A stretch of DNA of 64,000 bases from the NCBI GenBank assembly GCA_030549335.1, contig CM060184.1, positions 39,511,909-39,575,908 of the forward strand, read 5' to 3'. Of this stretch, positions 1 through 12,200 are shown in pieces (positions within the stretch are counted from its first letter, which is position 1; the number at the start of each line of letters is the position of its first letter). A program made the translations under genes and the position numbers. This DNA comes from Pontederia crassipes (Eukaryota; Streptophyta; Magnoliopsida; Commelinales; Pontederiaceae). The notes beneath the pieces were generated by a model. It did not search any database, had not been told where the DNA came from, and worked only from the letters and a program-made list of their open reading frames with translations.

Positions 1-944
1 TTTTCACTTCAATTTTCCCTGCATCATCTTCTTCAACATATTTGCTCAAAATAAAGTCATTAGTCTCATTAAACTTTACATATATGGATTCTTCATCCAA
101 AAAGTTATTTTATTATACGCTTTATATACTTTACTGGTACTAGAATAATCAAGGAAAATAGCATCATCACACTTAACATCAAATTTTCCTAACTTGACTT
201 TGTTATTCAATACAAAGCATTTGCAATAAAAAAAACCTTGAAATATGAAATGTTTGGTCCTTTCTATAAATAAGCTCAAAGCAAGTTTTCTTTGTTAAAG
301 GTCTTATAAAAATTGTATTTAGTACATAACATGAGGTGTTATGGCTTTCGTCCAAAGATATTTTGGAAGAGTGCTTGCATTTAGAATGATTCTTGTCATC
401 TATTGTATAGTCCTATTTTTTTTTCTTTCAACCACTTCATTTTGTTGAAGTGTTCTAGATGTAGAGAAATTATGTACAATACCATTTTTTTCACAATATA
501 CTTGACTTTCAAATTCTCCACCATGGCCACTTCTAATTTTTTATTTCTTTATCGAATTCATTTTACACTCATTTTGCAAATTTTTAAATCTTATGAAAAG
601 TGTCATCTTTATATGATATAAATATAGTCCATGTGAAACGATAGTGATCATTTACAAGCACAAAAATATATTTCTTTCCAACTAAGCTTGAGACATCATA
701 GGGCCAAACAAATGCAATAGTTCCAGGCTTCTACTAGTACTAATGAATTCTTTGGATTTAAAAGAATTTTTTGTTTGTTTCCTTTTTAAACAAGAGTTAC
801 ATACCACATCTTTCTCAATTTTTTTGGAAAGATTTTTTAATAGTTTAAAATTCACATGACAAATTTTTCTATGCCACAAAGTTGAGTCATCATGCAATGC
901 ACTTAAACATTTCTTTTTTCATTTTCTAAGTTATCAAAATCAAT
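1..944 (-). pseudogene. SIRE/Maximus-type copia pol fragment, left part
   Basis: Read on the minus strand, 897-682 encodes a GAG-pre-integrase segment with the LWHRKICH motif. Then come broken integrase pieces: about 660-400 includes a core-like stretch with KYIFVLVNDHYRFTW. The 279-76 stretch (KLGKFDVKCDDAIFLDYSS) is the typical copia segment just C-terminal to the integrase core. Many stops and frameshifts make it non-functional. The element runs off the left window edge. Its upstream continuation lies at 5591-5730, beyond the inserted Tork-like element. The SIRE-type assignment rests on the KLGKFD.KxDxxIFLxYSSTSKxY pattern and is an inference from family resemblance. Confidence 0.75.
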
Positions 945-949
945 CTTAT
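945..949. repeat. Target-site duplication, left copy (CTTAT)
   Basis: CTTAT directly precedes the TGTTGGG LTR end and recurs at 5591-5595 just outside the other LTR. A 5-bp duplication is what copia integrase normally makes. Confidence 0.85.
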
Positions 950-1275
950 TGTTGGGAGTAAAACACATAGGATTGATGAATAATCAAAACAAACAAAGAA
1001 AGAGAAGATGAACACAAAGATTTTGACGTGATAAAATCCTCTTGATCAATGTGAACAAGAGAGAAACATCCACGGGCAAAGGAGGCCGCCGCCAGAAGAA
1101 ATCCACTATGAGCAAAAGAGTGTGCATCATGATAAAACCCTAACTCTCATATATAAATGTCTATACATTAATGGCCCAAGCCCTCCGCTTCCACTGTAGA
1201 TCCTCATTTTCCTTTTTCTCATTATTTTCTTTGATAATTTTAAGTACAAGGTACATAATAAAAGGCACATCAATA
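950..1275 (-). repeat. 3' LTR of Tork-like element
   Basis: Aligns along its length with 5268-5590 (shared blocks such as GATCAATGTGAACAA, CCACTATGAGCAAAAGAG and GTACAAGGTACATAAT). The plus-strand start is TGTTGGGAGTAAAAC. The other end has drifted from TGTTTA to TATTGA on the minus strand. Confidence 0.88.
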
Positions 1276-1288
1276 AATCTCCACCTTG
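1276..1288 (-). other. Polypurine tract of Tork-like element
   Basis: On the minus strand this reads AAGGTGGAGATT immediately before the 3' LTR, a standard plus-strand primer for copia elements. Confidence 0.75.
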
Positions 1289-1389
1289 ATTTGAATTTTA
1301 CAAAACTCTCAAAGATAAAATGCTCAACATGCTCTCCTTTGTCGAATGGCCCACGTGCCTAGCTTGATCTTTGCAGAATGCTTGCTAAG

Positions 1390-2700
1390 TCTGAACAATA
1401 TTCGAACTTGACAATATGTAAGCTCTTTGTCATCATATTTGTTGGTTTGTCATGGGTGCTAATCTTTGAACGTGAACATCTTGCTTTTCCACAATATCAT
1501 GAACAAAATGATATCTCACGTCAATATGTTTTGTCCTTTCATGATACTTTTAATCTTTTGTAAGTTGTATTACACTATGACTATCAGAATATATGACAGT
1601 AGCTTCCTCTTTCATAGTGAGCTCCTCAACTAATCATCTTAACCACATAGCTAGTGATAGCCATGTATTAAGCTTTAGTGGTGGATAATGTTATTGTATC
1701 CTACAAAATAGTTTTCAACTCATGGCACAATCAATAACAGTAAAGACATAACCAGTTAGGGATCTTCTTCTATCAATATCTCCTGCAAAATATGAATCGA
1801 CATAGCCGACCAATCCAGCTGAATCTCTACCAAATTCTAAGCATATATCATAATTACTTCTTAAATACCTCAATATCCACTTAGTAGCTTCATTTCTTTC
1901 TTGGATTAGACATATATCTACTAACAACATTGACAACATGAGATATATCTGGACGAGTGCAAACTATTGCATACATAATGCTATCAACTGTACTACAGTA
2001 AGAAACTTTTGACATATACTTTTTATCTTCATCCAATTGTGGTGAACATGAAGCTGAGTTTAAAATGTACAACAATTGGTATAATAACAGGCTTTGCATT
2101 CTGCATTCCAAAATGCTTCAAGACTTTCGTAATATACTTCTGGTGAGACAAAAATAGTCTTCCTGCGCTTCTATCTCTAGAAATTTTCATTGCCAAAATC
2201 TTCTTGGTTGCTCCTAAACCCTTCTTCTCAAATTTAGAATTTAACTTATTTTTCAAAATATTAATTTCATATATGTATTTTACTACAATTAACATATCAT
2301 CAACATAAAGCAACAAATAAATGAACCATCAACAAGTTGATTCAAGTAAACACAATTATCATACTTGCTTCTAGCAAAACCAATGCTCAACATGAATGAA
2401 TCAAACTTTTTATACCACTGTCGAGGAGATTGTTTAAGTCCATATAAGGACTTGTTCAGATAGCAAACTTGGCCTTCTCTACCTTCAACATGAAAGCCCT
2501 CTGGCTGCTCCATATATATATCATCTTCTAGATCGCCATGTAAGAATGCAGTCTTAACATCTAGCTGCTCAAGTTCAAGATTCAAGCAACAATAGCAAGT
2601 AAAGTATGAATAGAAGTATGTTTCACAATAAGAGATAACACATCATGAAAATCAATACCCTCCACTTGACTAGCCTTTTGCCACCAATCTTGCTTTTGTA
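1390..2700 (-). pseudogene. Copia reverse transcriptase-RNase H, Tork-like element
   Basis: On the minus strand 2585-2320 gives the RT core (QLDVKTAFLHGDLEDDIYM, then SLYGLKQSPRQWYKKF). A frameshift near 2300 separates it from the catalytic YVDD, visible as LLLYVDDMLIV at 2316. KMNSKFE-type and ILAMKISRD segments follow, then RNase H (LVGYVDSYFAGDIDRRRSLTGYV at 1890-1730). The end segment near 1600-1400 resembles HERTKHIDVRYHFVHD. The active-site YVDD survives but the frame is broken at several points. Read with the upstream integrase this completes a copia pol. Confidence 0.85.
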
Positions 2701-3159
2701 TTTTGTATCTTTATTATTAATCTCTTCTTTCTTCTCGAACACCCATTTGTAGCCAACAATCTTCTTATTCACTAGTTGTTTTACAATTTCCTAAGTGTCA
2801 TTCTTCTGTAGAGATTCCATCTTCTCCTGCATTGCTATTAACCACTTATTACAATCAGGATTTTGAATAGCTTCAGAATAAGAGGAAGGATTAGGTAACT
2901 CAATATCTTCAGCAACACTTAATGCATAAGCCAACAATTCTTCAAACCCGAGCCTTTGAGGTACTTTTATTTCTCTCGGTCTATCATGAGTTAGCATGTA
3001 TTGTTGCTGGGCTCGAGGTGATGTACGAACTTCAAGAGTATCAGGAGCATCATTCTTTTCATTAGAAGAATTTGAAAGTTCCAACTCCACTTTCTCCAAA
3101 GCTTTTTTGTTTTTTTTTTTGCATCATCAATGACAGATAAGTCCTTTCTCGAGTGAAGC

Positions 3160-4440
3160 ATTACAGATTCATCGAAAGTAACATCTCTACTAATAGTAAT
3201 TTTTTTAATTTCAGGATACCATAATCTATAACCTTTAACACCAGATTTATAATAAAAAAATATGCACTTCCAAGCTCTAGGTTCAAGCTTTCCATGATTA
3301 ACGTGCATATATAGGACAATAAAAAAACTCTTAAATGTGAGTAATTAGGAGAATTACCTAACCACACTTCTTTAGAATTTTTCAAGTCTAAGGATTGATG
3401 AGATGACCGATTCACAAAGTGACATGCCAGGTTGACAGCCTCTGCCCAAAACTCCTTGTCAAGTCCTACATCTGACAACATGCATTGAGCTCTCTCTAAT
3501 AGAGTTCTGTTTATTTTTTTCTACGACTCCATTCTACTGTGGAGTTCTCACAATTGTGCGATGCCTTGCAATGTCTTCTTTGTCACAAATTTATTGAACT
3601 TAGAATTACAAAATTCTAGCCCACTATCAGTCATCAGCCTCTTCACAACTTTTTTAGATTGCTTCTCTAGCAGAGTCTTCCATGATTTCAATGTTTCAAA
3701 TACATCATCTTTATATTTCAGAAAATAAACCCAAACTTTTTTAGAGAAGTCATTAATAAATGTCAGCAAATATCTATTTCCTCCTTTCGAAGGAACTTAA
3801 GGACTCCATAAATCTGAATGGATGTAATCAAGGTTCCCTTCGTCTTATGAATGGCTAAGTCGAAGCTAACTCTCTTTTGGTTTCCGAAGATACAATGCTC
3901 ACACAGCTCTAATTTTTCAACTTTTGCACCAAGAAGAAGACCTCTGTTGCTAAGAACTTGCATGACATTCTCACTCATATGGCCCAAACACATATGCCAT
4001 AACTTTGTGCAAACTTCCTCTGAAGTAGATGAGACTATTGCTGAATCTATCATCGTCGAAACTTGGAGAACATACAAGTTATCGATTTTGTGGCCTTTCA
4101 TCAACACGAAAGTACCACGAGAAATCTTCATACCATTAGACTCAATAACATCTTTGCAACCATTTGAGTCTAATACACCGAGCGAAATGAGATTCTTCAT
4201 TCCATTAGACTTTAGATAATATTCTAACAATTCCATCATACATATTAATTTGGATGGACCCAATACCAATAGTCTTACAAGCAACATTATTACTCACAAG
4301 AACAACTCCACCTTCAATAGATTTGTACGTGGAGAATCAATCTTGATCGGGACACATATGGTATGAGCATGCAGAATCGAGAATCCATTCACTTGATGAT
4401 CTGGATTGATGTTGTTACCAACAGAACATCTTCATTCTCA
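3160..4440 (-). pseudogene. Copia protease, pre-integrase and integrase, Tork-like element
   Basis: On the minus strand a protease-like segment occurs near 4400 (WILDSACSYHMCP, with the expected aspartate but Ala-Cys where many copies have Gly-Ala/Cys). A pre-integrase block follows at about 4030-3900 (KLWHMCLGHMSENVM, then CEHCIFGNQKRVSF). The integrase core lies at 3769-3548 (FINDFSKKVWVYFLK, then LMTDSGLEF) and its C-terminal part at 3481-3161 (NLACHFVNRSSHQSLD). Stops and frameshifts near 4290, 3770, 3545 and 3340 break it. The integrase aspartates of FINDFS and MTDSG can be seen. Confidence 0.85.
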
Positions 4441-4499
4441 CTTTCTGCTACACTGGCATCTGCAATGTCAGCCTTCTAATTTTCCTTTTCATTTCTCTC

Positions 4500-5233
4500 A
4501 TTCATTCTTTTATTCTTGTTTTCTGATTTGTAACAATCTGCTTTGATATGACCCTTCTTCTTACACTAGTTGCAGACTTTATCTCTGTTCTTCGACTTGG
4601 ATATGAATTTTTCTTAATTTTGATTTCTTATCCGATTAGACCTGATGCTTTATCATCTGATTTGCTACTAGATCCCAACTCATTATCTAATTTTTCTTTA
4701 CTGAGAAGTCTGCCTTTAACATATTCAAAAGTAAGCTTGTCCCTACCATAGGCTATTGTTTCTTTAAAAGTCTTATACGAAGATGGCAGAGAATAAAGAA
4801 GTAATAGCGCTTGATTTTCATCATCAACCTTCGCATCTACGCTATTCAAATCATTGATAAGGGCAATAAACTCACTAATATGTGATTTGATTGACGCACG
4901 TTCGGCACGAAAGGTGTATAGCCCATGCTTCAACACAAGTCAATTCGCTAGGGTTTTCGTCAAATACAAAGTTTCCAACTTCGTCCAAAGATCAGCCATT
5001 GTCTTCTCTACGAGGACTTCCTGAAGAACATCATTCGTTAGGCACAACTGAATCACATACATGACCTTCTCGTCGAGTTCCTCCTAGGCGGACGTCTCCA
5101 TGGCATCAGACTTTTGTCCCGACAGCGCCTTCCTCAATCCATTTTCAACTAGGATGGCAAGCATCTAAACTTGCCACAAACTAAAATTTGTGTTCCCATC
5201 AAACTTCTCGATGTCGAACTTCATTTTAGTCAT
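4500..5233 (-). pseudogene. Copia gag (UBN2-type), Tork-like element
   Basis: The likely start is the ATG complementary to 5231-5233, giving MTKMKFDIEKFDGNTNFSLW, a typical copia gag N-terminus. An in-frame stop follows soon after near 5163. The central gag domain is open at 4936-4628 (ISEFIALINDLNSVDAK, LLLLYSLPSSYKTF). A zinc-knuckle tail (KKKGHIKADCYKSE) is recognisable near 4560-4520. Nonsense changes at several sites make it a pseudogene. Confidence 0.8.
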
Positions 5234-5252
5234 CTTCGCGAAAAGAAACTCA

Positions 5253-5264
5253 GCTCTGATACCA
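5253..5264 (-). other. Primer binding site, initiator tRNA-Met type
   Basis: On the minus strand this reads TGGTATCAGAGC, the exact plant retrotransposon primer site complementary to initiator tRNA-Met, three bases inside the 5' LTR. Confidence 0.92.
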
Positions 5265-5267
5265 ATT

Positions 5268-5590
5268 TGTTGGGAGTAAAACACCGAGGATCAATGAACA
5301 ATCAAAACAACAAAAGAAAGAGAAAATGAACACATAGATTTTAAAGTGGTAAAACTCTCTTGATCAATGTGAACAAAAAAGAAACATATACGGGCAAAGG
5401 AGGACGCCGCCAGAAGGAATCCACTATGAGCAAAAGAGAGTACATCATGATAAAACCCTAATTCTCATATATAAAATTTCATACCCTAATGGCCCAAGCC
5501 TTCCGCTTCCACCACAGATCCTCATTTTTCCTTTTTCTCATTTTTTTCATAATTTTGGGTACAAGGTACATAATTCAAGGTACATAAACA
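5268..5590 (-). repeat. 5' LTR of Tork-like element
   Basis: Partner of 950-1275. It keeps the canonical TG...CA ends (minus-strand TGTTTATG to CCCAACA). The plus-strand sequence contains ATATATAAAA-like AT-rich runs that could serve as LTR promoter elements; this was not tested. Confidence 0.88.
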
Positions 5591-5595
5591 CTTAT
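5591..5595. repeat. Target-site duplication, right copy (CTTAT)
   Basis: Identical to 945-949. Confidence 0.85.
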
Positions 5596-5730
5596 GTATA
5601 TTGTTATGTTTAAAGCCAACATGCAAAAGATTTTTATTTTCATCAAGTATTAGACAATTTTCTTTTTCAAATTTCACTAAGAAATTTTTTTCACAAAGTT
5701 GACTAATACTAATTAGGTCATACTTCAAAT
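5591..5730 (-). pseudogene. SIRE/Maximus-type copia pol fragment, right part
   Basis: On the minus strand this encodes DLISISQLCEKNFLVKFEKE, a segment normally just upstream of the GAG-pre-integrase domain. It joins in frame to 944-682 when the Tork-like insertion and one CTTAT are removed (NNIHKIDFDNLENEKRNV, then the LWHRKICH block after a stop). The fragment ends abruptly at about 5730, where the Tekay-like LTR tail begins. Confidence 0.75.
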
Positions 5731-5732
5731 TA

Positions 5733-5781
5733 GCACGTGTTTGTCATGTGGGTCTCATGAGATATAGAAGGTATGAGAGTC
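5733..5781 (+). other. Tail of 5' LTR and degenerate primer binding site
   Basis: 5733-5767 matches the last 35 or so bases of the LTR at 7318-9242. AGGTATGAGAGTC at 5769-5781 is close to the initiator-tRNA-Met site TGGTATCAGAGTC. Confidence 0.6.
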
Positions 5782-6179
5782 TAAGAAGAGACACTATGTA
5801 GATGTCTCTAAATGGATTGAATAGAGTACATGTGTAGTTGTCACGGGCAACCACTATACCCATCCAATAGGGTGAAATAAGTTCTGATTGTGATATTAAT
5901 TATTGAACTCATACTCATGGAATTATATTGTTATTGATTGAGTACAGATGCCTCCTAAGGTATAATCCTGAACCGAATTCCATGAGCTCCTAGGAGGGGT
6001 TCCCAGTAGGCCAATCAATAGGCCCAAGGTCCACAAAGTGAATCAACAGCAAGGCCTTCAGGGATATCATGCGCAGGTGGGCAGCAGGAGGAATCACTGA
6101 GGCAGAGATCACTACCACATGAGTCCAACTAAGTGCATACGAAATACTTCAACATTAGTAGTTTTTTCCTCCCACCTCA

Positions 6180-7095
6180 TTATGATTGAAAGGACTCTAT
6201 TGAGACATTCCTCAAGTTGTAGCCTCCTTAGTTCAATGGGAAGGGAGACTTCGTGGACCTAGAGAGATGGATTGAGGGTATCGAGCTAATCTTCCTCAAA
6301 ATGGACTGCGGGGAGGACCGCAAGAAGATCTATGCCACGAGGAAGCTTATTGGCGAGGCTAGATATTGGTGGAAAGCCACTAAGCTAATTGTGTTCTCCA
6401 GTCGGGACTACATCGCTAGACGATAAGAAGGCTTTTAAGGATGGTACATACTTTCTTATGAGAGGGGCAGGAAGCAAAAGGAGTAGAAGTATGACCATCA
6501 AGCAGTACCTGATGAAGTTTCTAAATTTGGAAATGTACTCTACTTTACAGTAGTCGGAGCTTGACCGAATGAAGCAATGGGTTGATGGCCTCAAGCCTAG
6601 TAACCCTCTAGTTTTCTGAAGAGTTTGCCATCTATCTAGAAGATGACTTTAAAGCAAGTGACAAGAAGCAAGGTTAAGCATTGACCAATCAATATCAAAA
6701 TCAGTATGGGAATTGAGATAGAAGATAGGTTATGCAAGAAAATCATCAAAGAGATTATCAGAATCGAGGAAGGCTTTCATGGGAATTGGGGCTCAAAGAG
6801 ATAGAAGGCAGGTTAGGCAAGAAAATCATCAAAACCATTATATTCGACAAGGAATGAGCCTCAACCGCCCATGGCACCATGCATTTATTGTCACAGGATG
6901 CATCCCATGAGTGTTGGAGCTTGCCTGAGCTATGGCAAGGTGGCCCACTTCACAAGGGACTGTAAAGAATCAAGGCGTGTTGGACCCCCTCGTCAGCGCA
7001 ATTATGGACCATCAAAGATGGTGCAAGGTCGCGTGTACAACATGAGGCCTTCTATATCGGCCAGTAACATGATTATCAATCCCTCATTGACATAA
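6180..7095 (+). pseudogene. Gypsy gag remnant with zinc knuckle
   Basis: Plus-strand translation at about 6230-6390 gives GDFVDLERWIEGIELIF and GEARYWWKATK, the retrotransposon gag domain of chromoviruses. The downstream frame at 6871-7095 contains CLSYGKVAHFTRDC, a CCHC knuckle whose second cysteine has become tyrosine. The two halves are separated by several stops and shifts. The loss of one knuckle ligand adds to the evidence that it is dead. Confidence 0.7.
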
Positions 7096-7317
7096 CTTGA
7101 TAATAATCCTGACCTCTCGGTATCTTGGATTATTATCAAGGAATAGAAGTACCCTCACACACATAGGTGATTAATATCACCCTCACATACATAGGTGATT
7201 AATATCAGTTAAACAACATTACAACTACATCATAAAAAATATGGAACATACGAAAATAGGGAATGCAACAATAAAAAGGTAACGACAAATAGACTGGATA
7301 GGTAAGAACTACATGTT

Positions 7318-9242
7318 TGTAACGACCCTAATTCTCATATTTAATAAAAGAATATTTTATTATTTTTATTTTGAGAAATATGATCACTAATATTATTATA
7401 ATTAATCATTCCTAAAAAAAGAAAATTGGAGAGGAGTTAAATTAGGGACAAGATTTATCATGAGAATATTTAATTTAATTTAGAATTTATTTAATTATTA
7501 GAATAAATATGATTGATTAAAAGAAATTAATTAAAAGTTTAAATTTGATTGAGATTGAAAGATATAGATGGATTATAAAATTAGGGATTTAAAAGACTTA
7601 TAAATAGATCCTTAGGGACGACCGTCTCTACATTCATATGAAATGTTTTCTTCCTCTCTCATTCTCGATGTGCACCAGGAGACAAAAGTGCGACGCAAGG
7701 TTGATTTGGCGACAAACAATAGTGCACAATAGGAAGGCGATGTGTGAGGCATGAGAAACACGACCAAATAGAGGTACATAAGGGGGATTCATAGGTTTAT
7801 TAACTACAAAAATGTGATTGTTCTATTGGACGGTCGATTCTGGCCATTTGTGTCAAAGGACAATTGCACCAAGGGTCGTTTGTGCCAAAAAAATCTAAAT
7901 TGTATGGAAGGCGCTCGTGAAGGCACAATGAAGAGAAAGATGCAAGACAACAGAAAAGAATAAATAGAAAATATAGGTTTTGCAATGAAAGAAAAAAGGG
8001 ACTAGCGCGGATTGATTGGATGAAGAATCGCTCAAAGTTTTAGTCGATGTGAAAAAATGTCATGGACAAAAGAGTAAAGAAAAGGGAAAGAGGTTGTCGG
8101 GAAATGTGAAAAAATGTGAGGAGTTGCATCCCTGCACTTTGTGATTGTTGGGCATGAAAAAAATGGGAAAAGAAGAAAATGTTGACACTTTGACCAACTA
8201 ACACAAAGAATAAAAAAAAGAATGAAGTAGTTATTTTATTGATTTAATATGTTCATCATTACTTATCTTGTTGATTTTAATATTATTATATTGATTGTAT
8301 TAATTATATTAATCTTTGATCATGTTGTTATCCGATTTAGCTTTTGGTTTAGGTCTTCTTTACCCTAATTAAAACTTGATAAAGATATGCATTTTAGGTA
8401 AACAAAATAAAAGTTGAAAGCTATTGGGTCCATGTTTACTGATTGTCACCAAGCGGGGAGCAATTGAGTTGAATGAGGTAGATAGTGCAAAAACTATAAT
8501 TGTCCTGTGTATGACTACTAGTTTTCCACCATACATGAATTCAATGAATTGAATTGGGCTTGTCATGATCTTGATATCCCCCATTGGCATGCATGAAAGT
8601 GGCATAGTGTTCCTTAATTGGTTGAGTGCTTCTCATTGAATTGGATAAAATCGAATATTGATAATGAATTAAATTGAATCATAATAGAATCGAATTGAAT
8701 TAAATAGATCATGATCATTTGGGTGTATTGGCATTGAATTGACAATTGCTATTCCCTATTGAATCGAATTATTATTGTCCAATGACTATTGATTATCAAA
8801 TTGAAAATTGATAATTGAACATTAATTATTAATGGATTATTGCATTTATTGCTCAATTGACTTATCATTGATCATACTTTATTTTTAATTTAGCATATTG
8901 ATTGTTTATTATACCCTACTGGATATTTTTATACTCGTGAATTTCTTCTATACCTAGATCTGTGCATGTGAGAGAGACATAGAGGTTCAGGTGCCTATGC
9001 TTAGTGGCAGACATATGTTGCACTCTAGATCGAGTTGTTTAGATTTATTATTTTCGCATTTCTTAGAATTGTGAATTTATGGATGTTTTATTAGTTTGAT
9101 TATCATGGATTATTAGTTATTATTATTGAACTATTTTCTCACTTCATAGATTTTATTTCGAAAAAAAATTTATGAAAAATTGTGTAGCATATCTAGGACG
9201 ATTATGAGCACGTGTTTGTCATGTGAACCTCGGGACATTACA
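7318..9242 (+). repeat. 3' LTR, Tekay-like, about 1.9 kb
   Basis: Begins TGTAACGACCCTAATTCTCA and ends CTCGGGACATTACA, giving TGT...ACA ends of a form common in plant Tekay/Del LTRs. No coding sequence is supported inside it. Confidence 0.65.
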
Positions 9243-12200
9243 AGGGCATTAAAGCATGAAAATAAATTGCTAAAAAAATAAACATTCTTTCAACATCCCC
9301 AGCTTTAATTGTCTGTTTAGTTATAAATCATTCTAGAGCAGAAATCAAAGTGATTCAACTCAGTATCAAGTACAAACTCCATTACAAATCGAAACAAAAA
9401 ATAAAAAAATAAAGATATAAAACTACAACTTGGTATTGCTTCTCAGCTCCTCCTTGAAGCCATGGCCGAAGCTCCAAAAGAGGAAGAGAAGAAATGAAAA
9501 AAAGGAGAAAAAAATAAAGGTCTAAAGAATGGCTAGAGAGAGAGAGAGAGAGAAATGTAGCAGCCCTTCTCTTATTTATCCTCTAGGGTTTCTCCACCTT
9601 TTACCTACTTTTTTTTATTATTTTTTGTCAGCTCTTTATGCTTTAAGAACCTTTCTACAGTTGCCAAAATGGAATATACAATTGCAGTATTGGCATGTTG
9701 TCTTTGTGGCGATAGTATGTATAAGAAACCGAGAGGTGGTACTACCCACTCATGTGACCGCACTTGATGCCCAATTGTTGAATCAAGTTTTTTCTCTTTT
9801 CCTTGAAAATACTTTCACCTCCAAAAGTTTTCTAGAGAGGTACTGCAAATGCACAAGAAACAAAGAGAAATAACAATATGTTGTCCCAAGATAATCAAAT
9901 TTCTAATTTTACATAAAATGTTGTAAAAACATTTATAAAACTAGAAAATCAATAATAAAAATAATAAAAATATAACAAAATTGAGGTGAAATGCATATTT
10001 AACATAGCCAAAATAGATATAAGATTTCTCTACATAAGAAAGTATTCCAAATTAAAAGAAAAGATTAAGGAAATATTAAAATAAAAGATGAAAGATGATA
10101 AAAAAATTCATGTTTAAAAATGACGAAAGATAAATAATGATGAAGTAATCATTTACAATTAAAAGATAGGCATCCTTACAATAATCATGCTTAAACCATA
10201 ACGTGGCCTCTTTCATGATTAAAGATTAACTTTAATGATATCATCTTTTTTTATTACTCTTGTGCCGCTCGTGAATGAATTATAAAAGTTGTATCGCAAC
10301 CAAGTTATGAATTATGATTCATTTATTCATTAAGATAATATCATATAATTATAATGATTCATGTGAATGTTATGTAAATACTTATGTTTAAAAAAACTTA
10401 TTTGATGACATGTTTATGTTGTGCTTTCACATTACCTTTATTGCTTACAAAAGAATTGTCTCTCCAATATTTATCCATGTCCTCTATGTCAGTTGATAGT
10501 GCGCGATGATGTAGCTCGGTTGATACATGGATAATTTTCATATTATTATATATGTTGGGACATTGAGTTGTATTAAAGTTTGAAAGTTGGGTTGCTATTA
10601 TGTCGCTATGTATTGGGATATGATGATGTAATTTATTCTAACATCCCATAAACTTAAAAAAAATGATGGCATCATGTTTCAAATGTCTACTACGAGGTTT
10701 GGACATTAATTTCTCCTCCTCTTTTTCCATACCAACACTTGGGAAATGGTGAATCCTTTCACCTTCTCGACTCTTTGTAATGAGAGGGCATATACTCCAG
10801 TGTTGTTTGCCTTTTTAGTCCTAATTGCCACTTCATTCCCCCTTTTTCCTTTCATATCCGCAAACCCTCTCTGTTTCCATTATTGTGTTGATACTTGTCC
10901 TTACTGTGGATTTCAACAAAGTACTTTGGAGGAGGTCTAGGAACTGAGCATGTGGAAGATGCGAGAGGAAGGTGGAAAAATTGCTAGAGCTTGAAGTACT
11001 TGAACAAAACAATCGAAAAATGAATAATAATATGTGGTTTCGAGATCTAATTCATAGGGATTGGTTTTTTAGGGCTATGCATGTTCATAAGAACTATTTT
11101 AGTCTTAGTTTTATGCTAGAAATGATTGTGCAAATGCCTATGATTACTTGTCATGATAAGCATGATTTATGATACCTTGATTGATTGTTTAAATGACTAT
11201 ATGATGAAATTAAGCATAGGATTATCTTGATTATGATCTATGAATTGATGTTATGATTTAGTGAATTTTACGTATGTTGGCCTATTCAATGATCAAATAG
11301 TTTCAGTTCATAATGATGTCTAGAGGAATCTAAGAAGGAGGACATATGAAGGCTTATTTTGATACTAAGAAGTTTGCATGAAATTGATTAGAAAGAAGTT
11401 CTTTATATATGTTCAGATGATCCTCTTGAACTAAGATTTGATTGTTGTAAACTAAGTCATGGAGAACTCTTATGACAGTTTATGAACTTAAGATGAAAGG
11501 ATGTATAAAAGGGTTTTCTAAAGTTGCGTCTATTGTAGATGATGAGGAAATGGACACAAAGATGATTTTAAATTGTGTCTAGATCATGCTCTATGTTAGG
11601 ATTATGTTTAAGTATATTTTATATAATTGTTTTGCTAAAAATTGATTGAAAACCTAACGATCAACTTACGCTTACTAAGGATGAGCGGACAACCGGTCTT
11701 ATTAGCAGATGTCTACTCCTCTTTAGTATAAAATAGTTGTTATTATTCTGGACGTCTGATCTGTCAAGCGGACATCATTATATCCTATCGACAAATAGTA
11801 TTTATCTTATTGGTCAAATGATGCCTTGTAATTGATGGATCAGTGAAAATGTGACATAAATGGATAATTATGATGTGAACAAATCAGAGGACATGTAGAA
11901 CCTTCGAGCATTCGAAAATCATGGTCGAGAGTTCTACATTTTTTGTCCCAGAAAAATCAAGCATTTGTTTGAATTATTGAGCGTCTGAATCTCACATAAC
12001 ATTTCAATGGCCAAATGATAGATCTTTCGAATGTCGAATGACCCTTAATGACCGAATGATCACTCGATTTGATGGACGTCCAAAAGTTGGACAAAGAAGA
12101 TATATAATTTAAATTCCTGATTTGATCTCAACTAAATCTGTCCATTTTATTTCATGATATCTCTAAATGATGCCTTAGATGATTAGAAGTTGTCCTTACT

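Larger units (their letters stand above)
950..5590 (-). mobile_element. Complete Tork-like Ty1/copia retrotransposon, decayed
   Basis: A 4.6-kb element on the minus strand with two LTRs of about 325 bp, flanking CTTAT duplications, an initiator-tRNA-Met-type primer site at 5253-5264 and a purine-rich tract beside the left LTR. Domain order on the minus strand is gag, CCHC knuckle, protease, pre-integrase, integrase, RT, RNase H, the copia order. Gag similarity (LLLLYSLPSSYKTF and LLSKEKL) points to the Tork/Tnt1 lineage. Every domain carries stops or frameshifts, so it cannot move by itself. It lies inside an older copia whose reading frame resumes across the insertion when one CTTAT is removed. 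Confidence 0.9.
5733..9242 (+). mobile_element. Internally deleted Tekay-like Ty3/gypsy element
   Basis: Consists of a 35-bp remnant of the 5' LTR end (5733-5767), a primer site, a gag remnant and a full-looking 3' LTR (7318-9242). The shared segment AGCACGTGTTTGTCATGTG at 5733 and again just before 9242 ties the two LTR ends together. Protease, RT, RNase H and integrase are missing between 7095 and 7318, so most of pol has been deleted. No matching duplication was found at the outer ends, as expected for a truncated copy. Confidence 0.65.

Noticed and set aside
9529-9873. 114-codon plus-strand frame beginning with an Arg-Glu repeat
   Set aside because: The start is a GA microsatellite and the rest shows no domain or coding signature.
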